Source of the DNA: Streptomyces ambofaciens ATCC 23877
GTDB taxonomy: Bacteria > Actinomycetota > Actinomycetes > Streptomycetales > Streptomycetaceae
DNA length: 64,000 bases
NCBI RefSeq assembly: GCF_001267885.1
Contig: NZ_CP012382.1
Span: 3,149,001 to 3,213,000 of the forward strand
Direction of reading: 5' to 3'
In this document: positions 34,375 to 42,195 of the stretch, piece by piece
How the letters are laid out: each line of letters opens with the position of its first letter
Position numbering within the stretch: position 1 is the stretch's first letter
Program-made: the position numbers and the translations under genes
The notes under the pieces: model-generated
Told to the model about the DNA's origin: nothing
What the model saw: the letters and a program-made list of their open reading frames with translations, nothing else
Databases searched by the model: none

Positions 34375-37300
34375 ATGCAGATCCGGCTGACCGTCGTAGA
34401 CCCGCTGGGCCCGCATGCTTCGGTGGGGGGCCGCGCCGCGAGCTGCGACGTGCTGGTCACCGCACCGGCCGGCACGGCCCTGGCCGCGATCTCCTCCGCG
34501 CTGGCCGCCGTGCTCCCCGGCGGCGAGGGCACGGGCTCCGGCCAGGTGGTGCTCTACGCCGGTGCCCAGCGGCTCGACGCCCAGCGCAGCACCCTGGGCG
34601 AGCCACCGCTCCTGGACGGCGCCGTGCTCTGCCTGGGCGCCCCGGGCGAGCCCGACCCGCACACCGAGCCGGCCGAGGTCCCGGCCCAGCTGCACGTGGT
34701 CGCCGGTCCCGACGCGGGCGGCGTGCACCTGCTGCACGGCGGCCAGGTCAGGCTCGGCCGCTCCGCGGAGGCGGACGTCGCGCTGGACGACCCCGACGTC
34801 TCCCGGATGCACTGCGCCGTGACCGTCGCCGCCGACGGCCGCGTCTCGGTCGCCGACCTCGGCTCCACCAACGGCACCACGCTGGACGGCACCCGCGTGG
34901 GCGACCGCCCGGTCCGCTTCACGCCGGGGGCCCTCCTGCGGGTCGGCGAGTCGGCTCTGCGGCTCGTGCCGGTGCCCCCGGCGCGGGTGCCCACGACCTC
35001 CGACGGCGAGGGGCACGTGCGGCTGCCGGCCGCCCGGACGTCCGCTTCCCCCGGCGGGGACGACGTGGTGCACGCACGCGTGGCGGACGCGGTGGAGGGG
35101 CACGCCGGGGCGGACGGCTCCCCGCACCCGGGCGGTCCGGCGGGCTCCGCCCGCACGGGCGGGGGGACGCGCGCCGGTGCCGCGTACGGGACGGGCAGGC
35201 CCCCCGCGGCCGGACCGGCGGGCGGTCCCCCGCCCCCGGCCGGCGCGGCGAACGATCCGCTTCGCCCGTCCGGCGCGCCGGACGGCCCCGGACCCGGGAC
35301 CGGTCGCGAGCGCCCGCCCGGTGCCGACGGCCCGACCCGCCACGCCTACGGCACGACGGGGTACGGCACCGCTCCGGGCGCCGGCGCGAGGCCGGCCGAG
35401 TCGCCCCAGGTGCCCGGCCAGGGAGGCGCGCCCCGCATCGAGAGCCATGGGACCGGCCCCGCGGCAGGGGCGCCGCGCCCGTACCCGGCCGCGGGCGACA
35501 CGCACGGCGGTGGGGCCGCCCCGGACACCTTCGCGGCCGGGGCCGTCGGTCCGGCCGCCTTCGGTGAGAGCGCCGGGCCCGGGGACTCCCCCCACCAGGA
35601 CGGCGGCGCCGGACGCAGGGGCACGCCGCCGCGGGGCACCGAGGTCCCGCAGAGCGCGCGCCGGCGCGGTGGCCTCGGCGCCTGGGCACGGCGGCTGGCC
35701 GGCGGACGCGGCGACACGCAGGACGCCCCCGGACCCGACGCGCCCGCCGACGCCCTCGACGAGGGGGCGGCCCTGCCGGCGCCGACGGCCCCGGCAGGCC
35801 CCTCCCGCGCGCCGGAGACCTGGCCGGACCCCGCCTCGCTGCTGCTGACGGCGCTCGGACCGGGGCCCCGCCTGTGGGAACGCGGCCCGGGCCACCCGGA
35901 GGCGCTCACCGTGCGGCTCGGTACGGCCGACCGGGTGGCGCCCGGTGGCGACGCGCCGCTGCCCGCCGTCCCGGTGACCGCCGGGCTGCGCGAGGTCGGG
36001 GCGCTCGGGCTCGCCGGTCCGCGCGCGCGGCTCGCCGGGCTGGCCCGCTCGGTGCTGGCCCAGCTCGCCGCGCTGCACTCCGCCGACGTCCTGGAGATCG
36101 TCCTGATCACCGCGGACCGCTCCCGTCCGCTCGCGGAGCGGGCCGCCGAGTGGGCCTGGCTGGGCTGGCTGCCACAGCTGCGCCCGGGACACGGCCAGGA
36201 CTGCCGCCTGCTGCTCGCCTACGACCGGGAGCAGGCCGCGGCCCGCGCCGGTGAGCTCCTGCGCCGCCTGGAGGACCACGTGGCGGACGTCCGCTCCGGC
36301 GTACGGCCGCCGGTCCCCGCCGGCCCGATCCCGGCCCAGCCGACGGCCCTCGCGCAGGATCGGCGGCCCGGCCCGGCACCGGCGGCGGGCACCGCCCGGC
36401 AGCCCTCGTGGGCGCGGGCCGACGACGGCTCCGACCCGGCCGGCGGCTTCCCGGGCCCGTACACGGTGGTCGTCGTGGACGGGGACCCCGGCGGCGCGGA
36501 CGTGCGCGAGACGATGACGCGGCTGGCCCTGGAGGGGCCGCGGGCGGGCATCCACGTGGTGTGTCTCGCCGAGACGGCCGCCGCCTCCCCGACCTCGCCG
36601 GTGACGGAGACGTACGAGGCGGCCTGCGCGGCGTCGCCGGTGTTCCGGCAGTGCGGTGCCGTGGGGCTGCTCAGCGGGGACGTGGCGACGGCCCTGCGGC
36701 TGCTGCGCGTGGCGCGCACCAGCGCCTCCCCCGGCACCCCCGGCACCCCGGGCGCCCCCGGCATCCCCGGCACCCCGGAGACCGCGTCCGCCCCCGCCGG
36801 CCCGGTCGGGCACGGCACCCTCGGCACGGTGGACGCCGTCTCCCTCGCCTGGGCCGAGCGGTTCGCCCGCGCCCTGGCACCGCTGCGCACCGACGGCCCG
36901 GTCGGCGAGCGGCACACGCGCGTGTCCGCACCGCTGCCCCAGGCGGCCCGGCTGCTCGACGAGTTGGGCCTCGCCCGCGCCACCCCGGCCTCCCTGATGG
37001 CCCGTTGGGCGGACGCGGCCGACGACCCACAGGCCCTCGGCGGACGCGCGCACGCCGTGCTCGGCGCCGGACCGCGCGGCCCGGTCACGGCCGACCTCGG
37101 CGCCGAGGGGCCGCACCTGCTGATCGAGGGCCCGCCGGGAAGCGGCCGCACCGAGCTGCTGCGGGCGCTCGTCGCCTCCCTCGCCTCCGCCGAACGCCCC
37201 GACCGCCTCGGCGTGGTCCTGGTGGACGGCCGCGACAGTGTGGGCGCGGGCGGCGGACACGGCGAGGGGCTGCGGGTCTGCACGGACGTACCGCACGTCA

Positions 37301-38082
37301 CCACCCACCTCACCGCCAACGACCCGGTCCGGATGCGGGAGTTCGCGCAGTCCCTGAGCGCGGAGCTGAAGCGGCGCGCCGAGCTGCTCGGTCGGTCGCA
37401 CTTCGCCGAGTGGCACACCGGGCGCGAGGTGTCCGGCCGGCTGGTCGCCCAGCGCGCACCCGCGGACGGGCCCGGGCCGCTGTCGGGGGCCGGGGACGTC
37501 GAGTCCCCACCCAGTTCCACGCTGCGGCTGCGGCCGGGTGCGGCCCGGCGCCGAGCGGAGGCCGTCCCACCGCTCCCCCGCCTCGTCGTGGTCGTGGACG
37601 ATCTCGACGCACTCGTCACTCCCCCGCTCGGCTCGCCCGGGCGGCCTGCGGCGGGGTCGGTCATGCGGGCGCTGGAGGCCGTCGCGCGCGAGGGCGAGCG
37701 GCTCGGCGTGCATCTGGTGGCCGCCACCACGCCCGGAGGCCGCACCGCCCAGACGGAACCGTCGTTGCGCGCCACACTGCGGGTCACGCTGGACGCGCCG
37801 GTGCCGGGCCCGGACGAACCGGCGCCGGGACGGGGGCGGTTGGCCCGCCCGGACGGCCAGGTCGTGGTGTTCCAGGGCGGCCGGGTCACGGGACGCATCC
37901 CGCGGACCGCGACCCTGCGGCCCACGGTGGTCCCTCTGGAGTGGCATCGCATGGGCGACCCGCCCGCCCGGCGCCCCGTCCGGGAGCTGGGCAACGGGCC
38001 GACCGACCTGGCCCTGCTCGCCAGCGCGCTGGAGCGGGCGGCGCGGGAGGTGGCCGCGGCGGAGGTGCCGTCGCTGCTGTGA
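34375..38082 (+). CDS. EssC/YukB-like FHA-domain ATPase with altered P-loop, no membrane helix
   Basis: This 1235-residue protein resembles the N-terminal half of EssC/YukB, the type VII secretion ATPases, but is soluble. Residues 1-95 look like the first EssC domain; an FHA domain follows (about 105-190) with the phosphothreonine-binding residues Gly 128-Arg 129-Ser 130, Ser 143, His 146 and Asn 166. A Pro/Gly-rich linker of about 270 residues comes next. From about 480 on the chain matches the EssC part with EWAWLGWLPQL and VVVVDGD. An FtsK-like ATPase fold has a P-loop reading GPPGSGRT (919-926), so the Walker lysine is arginine 925, while the Walker B-like VVVVDDLD is kept. I see no transmembrane helix. 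It is divergent from kinase gene pkaA. It may be a phosphorylation-controlled scaffold rather than a translocase. Confidence 0.75.
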   Translation: MQIRLTVVDPLGPHASVGGRAASCDVLVTAPAGTALAAISSALAAVLPGGEGTGSGQVVLYAGAQRLDAQRSTLGEPPLLDGAVLCLGAPGEPDPHTEPAEVPAQLHVVAGPDAGGVHLLHGGQVRLGRSAEADVALDDPDVSRMHCAVTVAADGRVSVADLGSTNGTTLDGTRVGDRPVRFTPGALLRVGESALRLVPVPPARVPTTSDGEGHVRLPAARTSASPGGDDVVHARVADAVEGHAGADGSPHPGGPAGSARTGGGTRAGAAYGTGRPPAAGPAGGPPPPAGAANDPLRPSGAPDGPGPGTGRERPPGADGPTRHAYGTTGYGTAPGAGARPAESPQVPGQGGAPRIESHGTGPAAGAPRPYPAAGDTHGGGAAPDTFAAGAVGPAAFGESAGPGDSPHQDGGAGRRGTPPRGTEVPQSARRRGGLGAWARRLAGGRGDTQDAPGPDAPADALDEGAALPAPTAPAGPSRAPETWPDPASLLLTALGPGPRLWERGPGHPEALTVRLGTADRVAPGGDAPLPAVPVTAGLREVGALGLAGPRARLAGLARSVLAQLAALHSADVLEIVLITADRSRPLAERAAEWAWLGWLPQLRPGHGQDCRLLLAYDREQAAARAGELLRRLEDHVADVRSGVRPPVPAGPIPAQPTALAQDRRPGPAPAAGTARQPSWARADDGSDPAGGFPGPYTVVVVDGDPGGADVRETMTRLALEGPRAGIHVVCLAETAAASPTSPVTETYEAACAASPVFRQCGAVGLLSGDVATALRLLRVARTSASPGTPGTPGAPGIPGTPETASAPAGPVGHGTLGTVDAVSLAWAERFARALAPLRTDGPVGERHTRVSAPLPQAARLLDELGLARATPASLMARWADAADDPQALGGRAHAVLGAGPRGPVTADLGAEGPHLLIEGPPGSGRTELLRALVASLASAERPDRLGVVLVDGRDSVGAGGGHGEGLRVCTDVPHVTTHLTANDPVRMREFAQSLSAELKRRAELLGRSHFAEWHTGREVSGRLVAQRAPADGPGPLSGAGDVESPPSSTLRLRPGAARRRAEAVPPLPRLVVVVDDLDALVTPPLGSPGRPAAGSVMRALEAVAREGERLGVHLVAATTPGGRTAQTEPSLRATLRVTLDAPVPGPDEPAPGRGRLARPDGQVVVFQGGRVTGRIPRTATLRPTVVPLEWHRMGDPPARRPVRELGNGPTDLALLASALERAAREVAAAEVPSLL

Positions 38083-38341
38083 CCCCGTGCCGCCGGCCGG
38101 CCCGCCGAAGGCACCTCCAGGCGGCCCCGAGGCGGGCTTGGGGGACGAGGCCGATCCGTCGCGGACGGCGGTGCGCGGCCGGGGCTCCTCGGCGGTGCCC
38201 GGTGCCCGGTGCCTGGTCACGACGCGGTCACGATCTTCCGCTCGACGGCGGAGGCGCTCTTGCCGCCCTCACCCCCCTGGCGTACACCAGAGCGCACGGG
38301 ACAGCGCCGAACGTTCGACGAGGACGAAGAACGGGGCAGTG

Positions 38342-39754
38342 ATGCGCAGCAGCACCATCCGGACACGCAGGACCGTCAAGGGCACGAGCAGAGCCGCGAA
38401 GAGGACCACCCGGGCCGCCGCCGCCCTCGCCGCGGGAGCCCTCGCGCTCTCGCTCACCGCGTGCGGCGGCGACGACGACAAGGACGGCGACGAGAACGCC
38501 GGTCAGGGGGGCGGCAAGGAGACGGCCGCCACCGTCACCCTGCCGAAGCTGGACGGCGAGAGCCTGGAGGTCGCCGCCGTCTGGACCGGCGCCGAGCAGG
38601 AGAACTTCAAGAAGGTCCTCGCCGAGTTCGAGAAGCGCACCGGCGCCAAGGTGACGTTCGTTCCGGCCCAGGACCCGATCATCAACTTCCTCGGCTCCAA
38701 GATCGCGGGTGGCGCGCCGCCGGACGTGGCGATGCTCCCGCAGCCGGGAGCCATCAAGCAGGCCGTCGACAAGGGCTGGGCCAAGCCGCTGGGCGCGGAG
38801 GCCGCCAAGGAGCTGGCGGAGAACTACTCGCCGGGCTGGCAGGAGATCGGCAAGGTCGGCGGCAAGCAGTACGGCGTCTACTACAAGGCCGCCAACAAGT
38901 CCCTGATCTGGTACAACGCGCAGGTCTTCGAGAACGCGGGCGCGGCCGAGCCCAAGACCTGGGACGAGTTGCTCACCGCCGCCCAGACGATCTACGACTC
39001 CGGCGTCACGCCGTTCTCCGTCGGCGGCGCGGACGGCTGGACCCTCACCGACTGGTTCGAGAACGTCTACCTCTCGCAGGCCGGCCCGGAGAAGTACGAC
39101 CAGTTGGCCCGGCACGAGATCAAGTGGACCGACCCGTCGGTGAAGGAGGCGCTGACCACCCTCGCCGAGATCTGGGGCAAGAAGGACTACGTGGCCGGCG
39201 GCGCGTCCGGCGCGTTGCAGACCGAGTTCCCGGCCTCGGTGACGCAGACCTTCACCGGTGGCGACCAGCCGAAGGCGGGCATGGTCTACGAGGGCGACTT
39301 CGTCCAGGTCAACATCGGCGAGACGGACGCGAAGGTCGGCACGGACGCGAAGGTGTTCCCGTTCCCGTCGGTCGGCGGCACCGCGCCGGTGGTGTCCGGC
39401 GGCGACGCGGCCGTGGTCCTGGAGGACTCGAAGGCGGCGCAGGCCCTGGCCACCTGGCTGGCCTCGCCGGACGCGGCGACGATCCAGGCGAAGCTCGGCG
39501 GCTACCTCTCGCCGAACAAGAACGTGGAGGCGTCGGCGTACCCGAACGACGTGCAGAAGAAGATCGCCGAGGCGCTCGTCGCGGCCGGTGACGACTTCCG
39601 CTTCGACATGTCGGACCAGGCCCCGCAGGCCTTCGGCGGTACGCCCGGCAAGGGCGAGTGGAAGGCGCTCCAGGACTTCCTGAAGAACCCGAAGGACGTC
39701 GCGGGCACCCAGGAGCGGCTGGAGGCGGACGCGGCCGCCGCCTACGGGGACTGA
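38342..39754 (+). CDS. Sugar-binding lipoprotein of second ABC importer
   Basis: This solute-binding protein (family 1) is a lipoprotein of 470 residues: basic leader, hydrophobic helix and the lipobox LSLTAC with Cys 41, then an acidic spacer (GGDDDKDGDENAG). Binding-domain features include AVWTGAEQENFKKVLAEFEKRTGAKV, PDVAMLPQPG, YGVYYKAANKSLIWYN and YEGDFV. It starts at ATG 38342 with GGGG upstream, and the two permease genes follow within 5 bases and with a 4-base overlap, one operon. No regulator or ATPase gene is adjacent. I recall this type in the alpha-glucoside/oligosaccharide group, but substrate is open. Confidence 0.92.
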   Translation: MRSSTIRTRRTVKGTSRAAKRTTRAAAALAAGALALSLTACGGDDDKDGDENAGQGGGKETAATVTLPKLDGESLEVAAVWTGAEQENFKKVLAEFEKRTGAKVTFVPAQDPIINFLGSKIAGGAPPDVAMLPQPGAIKQAVDKGWAKPLGAEAAKELAENYSPGWQEIGKVGGKQYGVYYKAANKSLIWYNAQVFENAGAAEPKTWDELLTAAQTIYDSGVTPFSVGGADGWTLTDWFENVYLSQAGPEKYDQLARHEIKWTDPSVKEALTTLAEIWGKKDYVAGGASGALQTEFPASVTQTFTGGDQPKAGMVYEGDFVQVNIGETDAKVGTDAKVFPFPSVGGTAPVVSGGDAAVVLEDSKAAQALATWLASPDAATIQAKLGGYLSPNKNVEASAYPNDVQKKIAEALVAAGDDFRFDMSDQAPQAFGGTPGKGEWKALQDFLKNPKDVAGTQERLEADAAAAYGD

Positions 39755-39758
39755 CGCG

Positions 39759-41105
39759 ATGACGTCGGTCACGGCGGCAGGGTCCTCTCCGGGCCCCGCC
39801 GCCCCCAAGTCGCGCAAGAGCGTGACCGGCACCCGCAGGACCGTGGCGGTGCTGTTCCTGCTGCCCGCCCTGGTGCTGCTCGGCGCGCTCGTGGTCTACC
39901 CGATCGGGTACTCGCTGATCCGCAGCTTCTACGACCAGTCCGGCGACTCCTTCGCCGGATTCGACAACTACCAGGCGCTGTTCACCGACGACGGCATCCG
40001 CACGGCCCTCAAGAACAACATCATCTGGGTGGTGTTCGCGCCGACGGTCGCCACCGCGCTCGGCCTGATCTTCGCGGTGCTGACCGAACGGGTGCGCTGG
40101 GGCACGGCGTTCAAGCTGGTCGTCTTCATGCCGATGGCGATCTCGATGCTGGCCGCCGGCATCATCTTCCGCCTGGTGTACGACCAGGACCCGGACAAGG
40201 GCGTCGCCAACGCGGTGTGGGTCGGGGTGCACGACACCTTCGCCGAGTCGTCCGCGTTCCCGAAGGCGCACCCGGGCCGCCAGTCGCCGCTGGAGCCGGC
40301 GGGCGGGGGCGCCTTCGTCACCAGGGAGCCGGTGAGGGCGGGCGAGGCCGTCGTCCTGCCCCTCGTCGGCGTCGCCCCCGACCTGATGCCGGACGGCGCG
40401 AAGAAGGCCGCACCCGGCCGGCCGGAGGACGGGAAGATCACCGGCACCACCTGGCAGGACTTCACCCGCGGCAAGGGCGTCGGGAAGCTCAACGGCGTCG
40501 ACGCGGCCGAACTGGGCTACGCCGGCATGAAGATCGAGGCGGTGAAGGACGGCGAGGTCGTCGCCTCGACCACGGCGGCCGGCGACGGCACCTTCTCGCT
40601 GCCGGCGGCTGCCGACGGGGCGCAGCTCAGGCTGCCCGCCGACAACTTCAAGGAGCCCTACAACGGCCTGAACTGGCTGGGCCCCTCGCTCGTCACGCCG
40701 GCCATCATCGGGTCGTACGTGTGGATGTGGGCGGGCTTCGCGATGGTGCTGATCGCGGCGGGGCTGGCCGGGGTCCCGCGGGAGCTGCTGGAGGCCGCCC
40801 GGGTCGACGGGGCCACCGAGTGGCAGGTCTTCAGACGGGTCACGGTGCCGCTCCTGGCGCCGGTGCTCGCGGTCGTGGCCGTCACCTTGATGATCAACGT
40901 GCTGAAGGTCTTCGACCTCGTCTTCATCATCGCCCCCGGCTCCTCCCAGGACGACGCGAACGTGCTCGCCCTGGAGCTGTACCGCAAGGGCTTCGCCTCC
41001 GACCAGCCGGGCATCGCCAGCGCCATCGCGGTGTTCCTGCTGCTCCTGGTGATCCCGGTGATGTGGTTCAACGTACGGCGGCTGAGGCGGGAGGTGCGGC
41101 GATGA
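39759..41105 (+). CDS. ABC permease (MalF type) with large extracytoplasmic insertion
   Basis: The first permease of the importer, 448 residues instead of the usual 290-320. Helix 1 is at about 30-50, and after helix 3 (ends about 141) an insertion of roughly 150 residues (about 155-305) sits before helix 4. The insertion is hydrophilic and ends in a beta-sandwich-like unit (GMKIEAVKDGEVVASTTAAGDGTFSLP) similar in pattern to carboxypeptidase-regulatory-like or Cna-B repeats. E. coli MalF has an analogous periplasmic P2 loop that touches the binding protein. The EAA loop VPRELLEAARVDGATEWQVFRRVTVP is normal. It overlaps the next gene by ATGA. Confidence 0.9.
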   Translation: MTSVTAAGSSPGPAAPKSRKSVTGTRRTVAVLFLLPALVLLGALVVYPIGYSLIRSFYDQSGDSFAGFDNYQALFTDDGIRTALKNNIIWVVFAPTVATALGLIFAVLTERVRWGTAFKLVVFMPMAISMLAAGIIFRLVYDQDPDKGVANAVWVGVHDTFAESSAFPKAHPGRQSPLEPAGGGAFVTREPVRAGEAVVLPLVGVAPDLMPDGAKKAAPGRPEDGKITGTTWQDFTRGKGVGKLNGVDAAELGYAGMKIEAVKDGEVVASTTAAGDGTFSLPAAADGAQLRLPADNFKEPYNGLNWLGPSLVTPAIIGSYVWMWAGFAMVLIAAGLAGVPRELLEAARVDGATEWQVFRRVTVPLLAPVLAVVAVTLMINVLKVFDLVFIIAPGSSQDDANVLALELYRKGFASDQPGIASAIAVFLLLLVIPVMWFNVRRLRREVRR

Positions 41106-42019
41106 CCACGGACGCGGGCTCCCTCACGAGGACGGCACCGGCGTCGCCCGAAACCGCCCGCGAGGCGAAGCGGTCGCTCGGGTCGCGGCTCGCCGAGGGC
41201 GTCAGCGGCGGTCTGGTCCGGGTGTTCCTGATCGTGGTGGGCCTGTTCTGGCTGGTCCCGACGATCGGTCTGCTGCTGTCCTCGCTGCGCACGCCCCGGG
41301 ACATGGCGGCGAGCGGCTGGTGGGAGGTCTTCACCAAGCCCTCCCAGCTCACCTTCCAGAGCTACGAGGAGCTGCTGAAGAACGGCGACATCACCTCCTC
41401 CCTGTTCAACACGGTGCTGATCACGGTCCCGGCGACGGTGCTGGTCGTGGTCATCGGCTCGCTGGCGGGCTACGCGTTCGCGTGGATGGAGTTCCCGGGC
41501 CGCGACTGGTGGTTCCTGGCCGTGGTCGGGCTGCTGGTCGTCCCCGTGCAGGTCGCGCTGATCCCGATCGCCGAACTCTTCGGGAAGATCGGCCTGTTCG
41601 GGTCGATCGTCGGCGTGATCCTCTTCCACGTCGGCTTCGGTCTGCCGTTCGCGGTGTTCCTGCTGCGGAACTTCTTCGCGGAGATCCCCAGGGAGCTGCT
41701 GGAGGCCGCCCGGCTCGACGGCGCGGGTGAGCTGCGGCTGTTCGTCCGGGTGGTGATGCCGCTCGGCGGGCCCGCGATCGCGAGCCTCGGCATCTTCCAG
41801 TTCCTGTGGGTGTGGAACGACATGCTGGTCGCGCTGATCTTCTCGGACTCCGGGAACCAGCCGATCACGGTCGCCCTGCAGACGCAGGTACGGCAGTTCG
41901 GCAACAACATCGACGTCCTGGCGCCGGGAGCGTTCATCTCCATGGTGATCCCGCTGGCCGTGTTCTTCGCGTTCCAGCGGCAGTTCGTCTCCGGCGTGAT
42001 GGCGGGCGCCGTCAAGTAG
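41102..42019 (+). CDS. ABC permease (MalG type)
   Basis: The second permease of the importer, 305 residues, of ordinary MalG length with six membrane helices. The EAA loop is IPRELLEAARLDGAGELRLFVRVVMP, and NDMLVALIFS near helix 5 is typical. It starts at ATG 41102 inside the stop codon of the MalF-type gene. A hairpin terminator follows at 42043-42067, ending the three-gene operon. Confidence 0.94.
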   Translation: MTTDAGSLTRTAPASPETAREAKRSLGSRLAEGVSGGLVRVFLIVVGLFWLVPTIGLLLSSLRTPRDMAASGWWEVFTKPSQLTFQSYEELLKNGDITSSLFNTVLITVPATVLVVVIGSLAGYAFAWMEFPGRDWWFLAVVGLLVVPVQVALIPIAELFGKIGLFGSIVGVILFHVGFGLPFAVFLLRNFFAEIPRELLEAARLDGAGELRLFVRVVMPLGGPAIASLGIFQFLWVWNDMLVALIFSDSGNQPITVALQTQVRQFGNNIDVLAPGAFISMVIPLAVFFAFQRQFVSGVMAGAVK

Positions 42020-42042
42020 GGGTCGGCACACCACTCTTGAGG

Positions 42043-42067
42043 GGGCGGACCGGTCACCGGTCCGCCC
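42043..42067 (+). terminator. Terminator of the sugar importer operon
   Basis: GGGCGGACCGG (42043-42053) and CCGGTCCGCCC (42057-42067) form an 11-bp stem with a tight 3-base loop 24 bases after the permease stop. Confidence 0.75.
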
Positions 42068-42195
42068 TCTCCTTCGTACGGGTCATGGCTCGGCGCACGG
42101 GTCCCCCGAATGCCGCAGGGACCGTAACCAAGTCACTCCATCGGCCGTTCCCGGGCAGAACGCCCGCGCCGACCCCGCCGACCCATGGATGTCCC

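Noticed and set aside
33997..38220. 1407-codon leftward frame opposite the FHA-ATPase
   Set aside because: The + strand frame has clear FHA and EssC-like motifs; the leftward translation is compositionally biased with no family signature.
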